Source of the DNA: an uncultured Eubacterium sp.
GTDB taxonomy: Bacteria > Bacillota > Clostridia > Peptostreptococcales > Anaerovoracaceae
Assembly (NCBI GenBank): GCA_902495595.1
Contig: CABUXV010000006.1
Coordinates: 1 to 64,000 of the forward strand
Reading direction: 5' to 3'
DNA: 64,000 nt
This document shows positions 52,912-61,545 of the stretch, one piece after another. Numbering within the stretch: position 1 is the first letter of the stretch; every line of letters starts with the position of its first letter. The position numbers and the translations under genes are program-made. The notes under the pieces were generated by a model, which made no database searches, was not told where the DNA came from, and saw nothing but the letters and a program-made list of their open reading frames with translations.

Positions 52912-53928
52912 TCAAAGCTCCAGCAATGCAGGCATTATTGTAATAACTATCAGCACAATAAGAAAAATCATAAGAGGCAATGTAAGCTTTGTTTCTGCAC
53001 TTTTTCCTCTTTCTTCACAATTTTTCTTTCTGCCCGTCCATAAAATTTCACTCTCATCCTGTAATTTTTGAGTGAGTTCTACACCCTTGTGCACATTATC
53101 GTTTATAATATTTGAAATTCTCATAAGCTCCTTTATTCCGCTTGTTTTCGCAAATATCCTGAATTCTTTATACATAGATCCGTTTGTATTTATCACTGTC
53201 ATATATATGTCCCTCATCTTGGTATAAAAAAAATCTTTTTCGCGAGTTTTAAACGACATACTTTCCTTAACAGATTTTTCAAAAGCGCTGTTCAGCACCA
53301 TTCCCGCATTAAGCAAAAGTATCAGTCTGTTCACAAATTCCGGAAGCTGTCTTATTACTGATTCATACTCCTCTTTTCTTTTTTTCTCTAAAGGCTTAAA
53401 CCTGCTTTTATATACAAGTATTATTGAAAACAAAGTGAGTGAAATTATAAGTATCGTATTATTTGAATTTTCCTTTTCCCATGAAAGGGTTTCCCCTGAT
53501 TCAAGCGATGCCGGAAGTTCAATACTCTTGCTTGCAGTATCTTCATTAAAATTATTTACTATACTTCTTATTTCCCTGTCAATTCTGTCTTCTTCCGTCA
53601 TTTCAGGTTCGACTTCTTTATTTTCATTTGCTTTTTCAGAATCCTTTTCATATGGGTCAACATAAATAGCTATTTTTTTCTCAAAAACTTTTTTCTCATC
53701 ATGTATTTTTACCCTTAAATACCCATGTTCTCTATCACCGCCCTCTTCAGGTCTTTCCATATACAACCTGTTTCCGGAATCTTTTAGGCTGATACCGTCT
53801 CCTCTGCCTGTTACAAATAAATCTGAAATTACAAGTATCATTCCTATCACAGATACAAATATTATCTGCTTTTTAGATTTCTCTCTAAGTTCGTCCCTAC
53901 TCATACAACCATGCCCCCGATATTTCAT
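52912..53928 (-). CDS. tadC: TadC-like inner membrane platform protein with an extra external domain
   Basis: 338 aa from ATG 53928; an alternative ATG at 53985 behind AGGAG would add 19 residues. One helix near residues 22-42 is followed by about 110 mostly charged residues, then a helix (ILIISLTLFSIILVYKS), then the T2SSF domain (YESVIRQLPEFVNRLILLLNAGMVLNSAFEKS) and a C-terminal helix pair. The insertion is larger than in typical TadC. The start shares a base with the tadB stop (TGATG), indicating coupling. Confidence 0.8.
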   Translation of the reverse strand: MKYRGHGCMSRDELREKSKKQIIFVSVIGMILVISDLFVTGRGDGISLKDSGNRLYMERPEEGGDREHGYLRVKIHDEKKVFEKKIAIYVDPYEKDSEKANENKEVEPEMTEEDRIDREIRSIVNNFNEDTASKSIELPASLESGETLSWEKENSNNTILIISLTLFSIILVYKSRFKPLEKKRKEEYESVIRQLPEFVNRLILLLNAGMVLNSAFEKSVKESMSFKTREKDFFYTKMRDIYMTVINTNGSMYKEFRIFAKTSGIKELMRISNIINDNVHKGVELTQKLQDESEILWTGRKKNCEERGKSAETKLTLPLMIFLIVLIVITIMPALLEL

Positions 53929-54674
53929 CAAATCTCTATTTCCGAGAACTTTTCCATTAAATAAATTCCCCATATCATCAAACATAAAGCTCCTGTCATA
54001 ATTATCCTTCCCGCCGCGGTTTCATAAAGCGGAGAGATATAAGAATAAGAGAAAATATTCATCATCAAAAGCATAATTACAGGCATCGCCGATATTATTC
54101 TTCCTTCAGTTTTTTTCTGGGATGTGATGACCTTTATCTCTCTGTCTATACTCATCTTGTCAGTTAGTATTTCTGTCGTATGCCTTATTATCTTTTCTAA
54201 ATCCCCGCCCATATTCCTGCATGTTATATACACTTGTACGAAATTATCTATATCTTCACTTTTACTTCTGAAAGCAAAATCTTTAAGCAGCAGTTTATCG
54301 CTTTCTTTATTTTCAACTATATTTATTTTCATATATCTCAGCTCCATCATTATAGGTTCCTCATCTCCGTACATGACAGAAAGATTTTCTTCTGCTTCAA
54401 TTATTGCTTCTTCCATCTGTCTTCCGGCTGCTATGGACGCTGACAGTGAATATAACATATCTTTGAACTGTATATTAATTAAATTCATCCTTTTCACTGC
54501 TAAATACTTTTTCACATAAGGAATAAAAAAGCAAACCAATACCCCTGATATAATTGATAACCACAAACTATGGTAAAAAAGATAAACAACTGTAAATATA
54601 CATATATATCCCACCGAATAGAAAAGTAATTTCTCTTTGCCGGACAAATCATAAACAGAATAATCCTTTATCAT
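53928..54674 (-). CDS. tadB: TadB-like inner membrane platform protein
   Basis: 248 aa. Two N-terminal helices, a T2SSF domain (MNLINIQFKDMLYSLSASIAAGRQMEEAI) and two C-terminal helices. It overlaps tadA by 4 bases and tadC by 1. Acts with TadC as the membrane platform driven by TadA. Shorter than classical TadB, as in other Firmicute Tad systems. Confidence 0.82.
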   Translation of the reverse strand: MIKDYSVYDLSGKEKLLFYSVGYICIFTVVYLFYHSLWLSIISGVLVCFFIPYVKKYLAVKRMNLINIQFKDMLYSLSASIAAGRQMEEAIIEAEENLSVMYGDEEPIMMELRYMKINIVENKESDKLLLKDFAFRSKSEDIDNFVQVYITCRNMGGDLEKIIRHTTEILTDKMSIDREIKVITSQKKTEGRIISAMPVIMLLMMNIFSYSYISPLYETAAGRIIMTGALCLMIWGIYLMEKFSEIEI

Positions 54675-55936
54675 AATTCATACCCCGACATAAACAATTT
54701 CTCTTTATAAACCAAATCATTTCCTGTCTTTTTAAGACATCCCTCTGTACCTTCTTCATCAGCATAGTATCTGAATAAGCTGTTTGTTCCGATATTATCA
54801 CCTTCAGCCGTCTTTAATTCTGAAATTTCCATTACTTTCCGGCTGCCGTCTTTCAATCTGCTCATATGTATCATTATATCTATACCTTCGGTTATCTGGC
54901 CTCTTATTGATTCCACCGGAAAATCAGCAGCTTGCAGAAACATAGCTTCAAGCCTTTTAAGCATACCTTTTATACTGTTGGCATGACCCGTGCTAAGACT
55001 CCCGCTGTGTCCTGTATTGAGAGCCTGTATCATATCCATCACCTCCTTTCCTCTTACTTCACCAATTAAAATTCGATCAGGCCGCATTCGAAGACTTGCC
55101 TTTACAAGCTGTGACATATCAACTTCTCCTTTTCCCTGTACATTAGCATTCCTGCACTCCAGTCTTACAATATTTTCGATATGCTCAATCTGAAGTTCGG
55201 CTGAATCTTCAATAACAACAACCCTTTCACATGAAGGAACAAACTGACACAATACATTCAGCATAGTTGTTTTGCCTGAAGAAGTTCCTCCGCAGATAAA
55301 GCAGTTATATCCTGCTTTGACAAGAACATTCAGATATTCTGCAGCCTCCCTTGTTATAGTGGATTTTTCAATAAGATTTTCCATATTCATAACCTTTTCA
55401 GGAAACTTTCTTATAGTCAGAATCGGCCCGTTTAAAGCAATATTCTTATACACCGCATTTACTCTGGAACCGTCTGTCAGCCTTGCATCCACTATAGGAT
55501 TCAGTTCGTTTATTTCCCTGTGTACTTTAGCTGCTATTCTTCTTATCAGTTCCTCCAGCTCTTCTGTAGAATCAAAGTGTACGGGCAGCCTTTTAAGCTT
55601 ACCGTTTTTTTCGGCAAACACATCATCCTTTCCGTTTATCATAATTTCAGAAATACTCTTATCATCCAAATATGGCTGCAATATATCCATTTCTTTTCTC
55701 AAGGAAAAGAAAAGTCTTTTTATCAGCATTTCATTTTGCCTGTAACTGCACCCATGAGATTTGGAAAGTCCAAAAACAAAATCTTCTATAATCTTTAAGG
55801 CCGTTTTATCATCTACGGTTTTATCGCTATCGGTAATCATCAGTCTTACAGAAGAAATATATTCCTTTATTTCCTCCGGCGTATACGGCGATTCTTCTTT
55901 TCTGCCAATTATATTATTCTTTTCCATTTTTACCAT
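54671..55936 (-). CDS. tadA: TadA/CpaF-family pilus assembly ATPase
   Basis: 421-aa secretion ATPase. The N-terminal domain (VRLMITDSDKTVDDKTALKI...) is followed by the CpaF segment ISEIMINGKDDVFAEKNGKL, Walker A CGGTSSGKTTML, Asp box VIEDSAELQ, Walker B RPDRILIGEVRGKEVMDMIQALNTGH and the His-containing GSLSTGHANS. ATG 55936 is preferred because AAAGGA lies 6 bases before it. It powers Flp pilus assembly. A TadZ/CpaE partner and a prepilin peptidase are not encoded here. Confidence 0.9.
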   Translation of the reverse strand: MVKMEKNNIIGRKEESPYTPEEIKEYISSVRLMITDSDKTVDDKTALKIIEDFVFGLSKSHGCSYRQNEMLIKRLFFSLRKEMDILQPYLDDKSISEIMINGKDDVFAEKNGKLKRLPVHFDSTEELEELIRRIAAKVHREINELNPIVDARLTDGSRVNAVYKNIALNGPILTIRKFPEKVMNMENLIEKSTITREAAEYLNVLVKAGYNCFICGGTSSGKTTMLNVLCQFVPSCERVVVIEDSAELQIEHIENIVRLECRNANVQGKGEVDMSQLVKASLRMRPDRILIGEVRGKEVMDMIQALNTGHSGSLSTGHANSIKGMLKRLEAMFLQAADFPVESIRGQITEGIDIMIHMSRLKDGSRKVMEISELKTAEGDNIGTNSLFRYYADEEGTEGCLKKTGNDLVYKEKLFMSGYEL

Positions 55937-55954
55937 TTTTTTCCTTTCAACAAC

Positions 55955-55983
55955 ATAATACACCAAATGGAATAAATTTACAA
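55955..55983 (-). promoter_or_regulatory. Promoter of the Tad operon
   Basis: TTGTAA (55978-55983), 17 bases, TATTAT (55955-55960) on the minus strand, 18 bases before the tadA start. Confidence 0.65.
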
Positions 55984-56002
55984 GCAATTTTGTAAATTTT
56001 TT

Positions 56003-56036
56003 ACAAAAAAAAGAAACCTGAATAATTCAGGCTTCT
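56003..56036 (-). terminator. Terminator after the M81 peptidase gene
   Basis: On the minus strand GAAGCCTGAA pairs with TTCAGGTTTC and is followed by a run of T. It separates the catabolic operon from the Tad operon. Confidence 0.85.
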
Positions 56037-56059
56037 AAAAAAGTATTTTTTAAGCTATT

Positions 56060-57580
56060 CTATCTCCATATTTTTGATGCTTCCAAACGATAATTATCAG
56101 GTAAATCAAAGGGATAAAATCCTGACGGCAAGTTTTTCCATTTAAAATATTTGAGATTTGACGCACCTGCTCCCGGTGTGTCCGCATAACAGAATTCCCC
56201 GGCAAATTCACTGTACGGAACTTTAAAAGATGCATTAGCCTTAACTACAATCAAATCATACAACTTAGGTTCAATGCCAAAATGCCTTAAAATCTGAGGG
56301 TCCCCTGATGCCGCCGGTTCTTCACAAACCATTATATCAATATTTCCAAATGAAATAACAGCCGACATGCCTATATTGCACGGAAAGCCTTTTCCTGCCG
56401 GACCTTCCTGTACGAAAACCCCATCATGAAGAGAACGAACTCGACCTACCGCTTTTAACGGACCAGGCATTCCGGGAGTAAATTTAGCGCCTACGGAAAA
56501 CTCCGCTGAATTTCCTACACCTACTTCATATGCTCTTTTAGCTGCCTGAGGATCTTTAACAAACATACCGGCAGAAATTTTAGAACCCCTTTCAAGAAGT
56601 CTCATTGCAGGAAGCACGCTGTCACCCACAGCTCCTCCATTTGGAGAATCTGCCGGGTCAACCAATATAATAGGTTTTCCCGTACCATTGTTCTCTGCGC
56701 GGTCGATAACTTCATCTACTGATAAAAGCTCCGGCCAGAAATCATTCCGGCTTTCATAGAGCCTTTTGGCCATTAAATCTGCACATCTTTTAGCTTTTTC
56801 CTCTTCCTCTGCTATAGCAATAATTGTCGAACCTATATTTTTCACATCCAGCCAAGGCTGCACCTGAAGAACTGTAAAATCAAGAAGTGTACCATCTTTA
56901 ACCAATCTTTTTCCTTCGTCTATTATATCTTTAAAAATTCCTTCAAGAGATGTATATCCCGTAGGAGGCACCATCATCGGAATTGTCACCGCTGCCATAA
57001 TCGTCGGAGTCCCCTGCAGCTTATTCATACAGAGTTCAGCCGCCCGATAACCTGTTTCATAAAAATCCACGTGAGGATATGACTGATATCCGCAGATTAT
57101 ATCCGCAGATTTCAAAATCTTTTCTGTCACGTTTGCGTGCAGGTCGCAAGACACGGCAATCTGTTTATCTTCCCCGATTAAATTCCTTAAAAACTCAAGA
57201 AATACTCCGCAGGCATCCTCATGTTCTACAGTGCATGTCGCTCCATGCAGTGATACGCAGACAGCATCAAAATCTCCCGCTGATTCAACATAATATTTCA
57301 TTCTGTCGCAGAGAAGTTCAAAAACGCTGTCATCAACAATCCCTCCAGATGGTCCGTAAAGAGAAATTGTTGGTATAACCATTCCTCCGCCTTGTTCCAC
57401 CCCATCTATCATACCGTGAAATGCGCAGGGAATTTTCCTGCACAGATTATAAGCATCCTGTCCCTCTGCGTATCTCACAACTTCAAATCCCTCAACCGAC
57501 ATTATGACAGGATTAAAAGTATTCGTTTCTTCATGAAATTCACAAATCAGTACTTTTTTTTCAGTCTTTTCATCCATCAC
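56060..57580 (-). CDS. M81-family metallopeptidase (MlrC-like)
   Basis: 506 aa, the normal length of MlrC (microcystinase C) proteins. The two-domain DUF1485 / MlrC C-terminal arrangement is intact: EFHEETNTFNP, GVSLHGATCTVEHEDA-type segment with the metal His, LHANVTEKILKSADIICGYQSYPHVDF, then VLVDPADSPNGGAVGDS in the C-terminal half. It probably cleaves small peptides or peptide-like amides; the real substrate here is unknown. Last gene of the MFS-kinase-M81 operon; a terminator follows. Confidence 0.88.
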   Translation of the reverse strand: MMDEKTEKKVLICEFHEETNTFNPVIMSVEGFEVVRYAEGQDAYNLCRKIPCAFHGMIDGVEQGGGMVIPTISLYGPSGGIVDDSVFELLCDRMKYYVESAGDFDAVCVSLHGATCTVEHEDACGVFLEFLRNLIGEDKQIAVSCDLHANVTEKILKSADIICGYQSYPHVDFYETGYRAAELCMNKLQGTPTIMAAVTIPMMVPPTGYTSLEGIFKDIIDEGKRLVKDGTLLDFTVLQVQPWLDVKNIGSTIIAIAEEEEKAKRCADLMAKRLYESRNDFWPELLSVDEVIDRAENNGTGKPIILVDPADSPNGGAVGDSVLPAMRLLERGSKISAGMFVKDPQAAKRAYEVGVGNSAEFSVGAKFTPGMPGPLKAVGRVRSLHDGVFVQEGPAGKGFPCNIGMSAVISFGNIDIMVCEEPAASGDPQILRHFGIEPKLYDLIVVKANASFKVPYSEFAGEFCYADTPGAGASNLKYFKWKNLPSGFYPFDLPDNYRLEASKIWR

Positions 57581-57655
57581 ACATCATTCCTTTCAGCATT
57601 GAACGTCAACCGCCCGCCGAACAAAAACAACAAGTCCGGCGAGCTGTTTCAATAA

Positions 57656-59149
57656 TCAATATTTGCCGTTCAGTTCATCGTATAACCCACTGAGTGCAGG
57701 ATACAGCTTTGTATATACATTAAATAACTTTTCATATGTTTTGGCATATTCACTTCGCGGATTAAAAGTTTTGCTTATTTTCACCGCTTCATATACAGCA
57801 TCATAATTCTCTATTTTTCCGAGCCCCACCATCGCGCAGTAATAAGCACCCATCGCGCCTGTATAGCGCGGACTCTCGGGTATCTCAATCTTAACCTGCA
57901 GTATATCTGCCATCATCTGCATCCAAACATCGCTTACAGCTCCGCCTCCTACTACCCTTACCGAAGATAGTTTCAAACCGTTCTTTTCTTCATAACGCTT
58001 CATATAATTTCTATGGGTATAGCATACGCTTTCCATTATAGCCCTAACCATGTGCCTTCTGTCATGAGCCGATGTAATATTAAGAAACAATCCTTTCGCA
58101 TTTTTAGCAAGAGGCGGCAATTCCCCCGTAAGCCAGTGAGTTGCAAGAAGTCCTTCACTTCCGGGTTCAATTTCCTCTACCTGCCTGTTTACAAAATCAA
58201 AAACGTCATCACCAAGCAGCTTCCTTTCGCCGTTATAAAATTGTTCAAGAGCCCAGTCAAAAGCCATACATCCCGTCTGGAGCGAGAACATCGCACCTTC
58301 GTAATTCTTGTCAAAAGTAAACCACTGAGGAGAATAGTTTTCTATTCTTTCTCTTGCCATTTGAACAAGCCATGAAGATGTTCCCATATAAATATGTACC
58401 ATATTTTCACCGCAGCATCCTGTCCCCACAGTTATTGCCGGCAAATCTCCAAACCCGCCAAACACAGAAATTCCAGGCAAAAGCCCGAGTTCTCCTGCTG
58501 AATTCTCATTAAGCTTACCCGCCTCAGAAGTTGCATCCTGAATTTCCGGAAATTTATCGATGTCTTCATCAAGACCTGAAGCTTTTAAAATTTTATCATA
58601 ATATTCCTGCATGTCAGGATTATACGAATGAATAAAATCATCAGATGGCTCCGTCACAAATGCTCCCGTAGATTTCCACTTCAAATATGTGTTAAGCCCC
58701 ATAATCCTGTTTGTTTTAGCCCAGATTTCCGGTTCATTTTCTTTAAGCCACATCAGTCTCGGCCAATATTCCTGACCTGTTCCTACGAAAAAACCAGCTT
58801 CATTATTCAATCTCTCAGCTTGCTGTGCGGCTCTGGCATCCATCCATATTATGCTGTTATATAATATCTTGCCTTTATTATCCACAGGAATGATATTCTT
58901 CCAATGAGCTACAAATACGAGACCTATAACACTTTTAGGTTCTATTTCATTGTTTTTTACGACCTCTTTTGTAGTCAGGCAAATATTCTCCCATATCATA
59001 TCCGGATTTAATTCAGCCCACCCCGGTTCTTTCTGAACTAAAGGATTACTTGCCCTTGAGTCTCCTATAACAGTTCCGTCCGTCCTTATCAATACAGTTT
59101 TTAATGCGGTGGTGCCGCAATCGTAAGCAATAATATATTCTTTTTTCAT
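57656..59149 (-). CDS. FGGY-family carbohydrate kinase (xylulokinase-like)
   Basis: 497 aa. Both FGGY halves are present: the phosphate motif AYDCGTTALKTVLI at the N-terminus, WMDARAAQQA, the catalytic-type FGDLPAITVGTGC, and the C-terminal VRVVGGGAVSDVWMQMMADI and GAMGAYYCAMVGLG. Phosphorylates a pentulose, polyol or similar compound; the substrate cannot be read. AAGGTGA lies before ATG 59149; the 26 upstream codons are not protein-like. It lies between the MFS gene and the M81 gene. Confidence 0.9.
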   Translation of the reverse strand: MKKEYIIAYDCGTTALKTVLIRTDGTVIGDSRASNPLVQKEPGWAELNPDMIWENICLTTKEVVKNNEIEPKSVIGLVFVAHWKNIIPVDNKGKILYNSIIWMDARAAQQAERLNNEAGFFVGTGQEYWPRLMWLKENEPEIWAKTNRIMGLNTYLKWKSTGAFVTEPSDDFIHSYNPDMQEYYDKILKASGLDEDIDKFPEIQDATSEAGKLNENSAGELGLLPGISVFGGFGDLPAITVGTGCCGENMVHIYMGTSSWLVQMARERIENYSPQWFTFDKNYEGAMFSLQTGCMAFDWALEQFYNGERKLLGDDVFDFVNRQVEEIEPGSEGLLATHWLTGELPPLAKNAKGLFLNITSAHDRRHMVRAIMESVCYTHRNYMKRYEEKNGLKLSSVRVVGGGAVSDVWMQMMADILQVKIEIPESPRYTGAMGAYYCAMVGLGKIENYDAVYEAVKISKTFNPRSEYAKTYEKLFNVYTKLYPALSGLYDELNGKY

Positions 59150-59177
59150 AATACTCACCTTTTTCTTACGGAAACAT

Positions 59178-60389
59178 TTACGCTCTCTTATACTTTGACA
59201 AATACATATTGATGAACATCGCCACAAGACATGGAGCCGCTGTCACATACCAACCTATGGTCCAGCTCGTCTGCGCCGCCAGCCAAGGTACCAGGATAGG
59301 AGCAATTATTCCTCCGGCTCCCGCTACCAAAAGCACAAGACCTACTCCGGGACCTGAAGCCGCGCTTCCAAATAAGTCTGCCGGCAGCGACAGCCCCGGA
59401 CCATTTGTTGCCGGTACGCCCCATCCTGCAATAAGCGATACAAGAAATGCCAAAAATATGTTTACAGGTGCAAGATACGGCATAAGAATACATCCAACCA
59501 AGCCCACAAACAGCGCCGGCCAGATATTAGCCCATGTTCTTGCCTTTAACGCTCCGTACTTCGATACTCTTCTGTCCGATATCCATCCAACTAAAGGCGT
59601 TGATATTACAGCAATAAAGCCATTTAAAAATACAATTTTGGCAACATCGCCTGCGGAATAATCCAGCGTATATAAATATTCCGGCAAAAATGCATACATT
59701 CCTTAACAGTTAAAGAAACAGCAAAGAGTTGCAACACCTAAAAGCCACAAAGCAGGTTCCTTAAACAGATTTTTATTATTATCTTCAGATATTTCCTTTT
59801 CTTTTTCCGCTTCTTCTTTAAGAGGCGGAGCAATCCTTACCATAACGTAGAATACTATAGCGCCTATTACAGATACTGCCGTTATAATCCAGAAAGTATT
59901 TCTCCAGCCCATTACAGGAGTCAATACTCCTCCTATGTATCCTCCAAAGGCCGAACCAAGACCTATTGCTCCAAGCAATATACCTAAAGCAAGACCACGT
60001 TCCTTTGTCGGAAACCATGAACTTACCACATGGCTCGTAAGCCCTACCATGCACCCGCATCCTTGAATAAATCTCAATGCAAGTATTATATAATAATTAT
60101 TTACAACGGGAATCAAAACAGATGCAACAATGAATGCGATAATAACAACAGTAAATACTTTTCTCCAGCCAAACCTGCCTATCAGTTTGCCTTCAATAAA
60201 TCCACCTATAACATATCCTGCTATAAGCATAGAAGCGCCCGCCTGAATAAGCGGTGTAGACAAATCAAAGGTTTCTGCAAGTTCGTTAACCGCTACAGAC
60301 CAAGATGTCAGCGACATATACACTATTGTAAGCATAAGCGTACATCCAATCAGAGCAGAATATTTACCTTTTACAGAACTATTTTCCAT
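59178..60389 (-). pseudogene. MFS transporter interrupted by one in-frame TAA
   Basis: 403 codons in one frame with a TAA at 59703-59705, between ...LCCFFNC and GMYAFLPEYLYTLDYSAG. Without it the protein would have twelve helices: the first half has LTIVYMSLTSWSVAVNEL, SMLIAGYVIGG and LGSAFGGYIGG; the second has AGGIIAPILVPWLA. Residue after FNC would be in helix 7, where Tyr, Phe or another hydrophobic residue is expected. AAAGGAGG precedes ATG 60389. Either the transporter is dead, is read through, or the base call is wrong. It heads the operon under DeoR-type control. Confidence 0.8.
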
Positions 60390-60442
60390 ATCTTACCTCC
60401 TTGCTCTTTTGTGAAGTTTTCGTTTATTAAGCAGCTACTTTT

Positions 60443-60510
60443 ATTGCAATTATATGGATTTTTGTGTATATTGTCAATCTTTTTATCACATAATCGCAAT
60501 TAATTGCAAT
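60443..60510 (-). promoter_or_regulatory. Promoter and ATTGCAAT operator boxes of the MFS operon
   Basis: TTGACA (60472-60477), 17 bases, TATAAT (60449-60454) on the minus strand is a near-consensus sigma-A promoter. The palindrome ATTGCAAT overlaps the -10 end (60443-60450) and lies again upstream (60503-60510), with variant ATCGCAAT 10 bases away (60493-60500). Boxes on both sides of the promoter suggest repression by looping; the divergent DeoR-type gene is the natural candidate. Confidence 0.7.
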
Positions 60511-60579
60511 ATATTACATATTCCTTACCGTAGTTTTGATAAGATAAATAAGGATATTTCAAAAATATGCTGTGTGTTT

Positions 60580-60608
60580 TTCACATTTTTATGATATTCT
60601 TGTATAAA
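60580..60608 (+). promoter_or_regulatory. Promoter of the DeoR-family regulator
   Basis: TTCACA (60580-60585), 17 bases, TATAAA (60603-60608) on the plus strand, about 45 bases ahead of the start. Confidence 0.55.
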
Positions 60609-60651
60609 AGCCTGATATGGCTCAAATTATCTTTAAAGGAGAGTAAAAACA

Positions 60652-61449
60652 ATGCTTGCAAAAGAACGCCAAAATAGAATATTATCTATCATTCAGGCAA
60701 ACAATTCGATTCGTATCTCCGATATAATCAAAGATTTTCGTGTATCTCACGAAACGGCAAGAAGAGATTTGGATACACTGCAGGACCAGAACCTGATAAC
60801 ACGTGTACACGGAGGAGCTGTTCTTTCCGAAAAAAACAGTTTATCCCAAATACCGGTAACTGAAACTCACCCAACTTCCAGCATGGCAGAAAGGATTGCC
60901 ATAGGAAAGTCTGCGGCATCGCTTATCAAAGAAGGTGAAACTGTATTTTTATCCGTGGGCCTTACTGTTCAGCAAGTTGCAAAAGCACTCCGAAAACGAA
61001 AGAATATAACAGTTCTTACAAACTCGGTTCTTGTTTTAAACGAACTGCTCAATTCCGATGTACAGCTTTATATACTCGGGGGAGCTGTTAATAATTCCGA
61101 AAATAATATTGAAGGTTCTCTCGCGCTGCAAACACTGCTTAATTTCTATGTAGACATAGCTTTTATCGGCGCAGGAGGAATTTCTCAAGACCTGGGTATC
61201 TCTGACTACAGCCTCGAAGTAGCAAAGCTCAATGAAAATATAATAAGACATTCAAAAAAATCTGTACTGGTGGCTCATTCAAAAAAATTCGGAACTAATT
61301 GCTTAAGCATAACATGTCCTTTAAGCAGTATTGATACAATTATCACAGATACGAATTTACCCGTTCAGGATAAGAATTATTTAACTGAATGCGGTACAGA
61401 AGTCATCTTGGTAAACGGCAGGCAATCTGCGCCATCTATTTTAAAATAA
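60652..61449 (+). CDS. DeoR/GlpR-family transcriptional regulator
   Basis: 265 aa. N-terminal HTH (ERQNRILSIIQANNSIRISDI, then SHETARRDLDTLQ) and the signature RVHGGAVL, followed by the DeoRC sugar-phosphate sensor domain (SVGLTVQQVAKAL, NSVLVLNELL, GGAVNNSENNIEGSLA, FIGAGGISQDLGISD). It probably senses a phosphorylated product of the adjacent FGGY kinase. AAGGAGAG lies before the ATG. It is transcribed divergently from the MFS-kinase-M81 operon with a 262-base shared control region. Confidence 0.92.
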   Translation: MLAKERQNRILSIIQANNSIRISDIIKDFRVSHETARRDLDTLQDQNLITRVHGGAVLSEKNSLSQIPVTETHPTSSMAERIAIGKSAASLIKEGETVFLSVGLTVQQVAKALRKRKNITVLTNSVLVLNELLNSDVQLYILGGAVNNSENNIEGSLALQTLLNFYVDIAFIGAGGISQDLGISDYSLEVAKLNENIIRHSKKSVLVAHSKKFGTNCLSITCPLSSIDTIITDTNLPVQDKNYLTECGTEVILVNGRQSAPSILK

Positions 61450-61480
61450 AGAGAGAGAAACCAATGGTTTCTCTCTCTTA
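61448..61480 (+). terminator. Terminator after the DeoR-family gene
   Basis: AGAGAGAGAAACCA pairs with TGGTTTCTCTCTCT, one loop base apart, overlapping the stop codon region; the T run is short. Confidence 0.75.
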
Positions 61481-61545
61481 AAATGTAATTTTCACAAATA
61501 TAACACTGCATCCATGTTCTATTTAAAGTGTAAATTCCATTTATT

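Noticed and set aside
59178..60389. Two separate transporter genes (59178-59699 and 59703-60389)
   Set aside because: Both halves are in one frame, each is half of a twelve-helix MFS protein, and only one TAA separates them.
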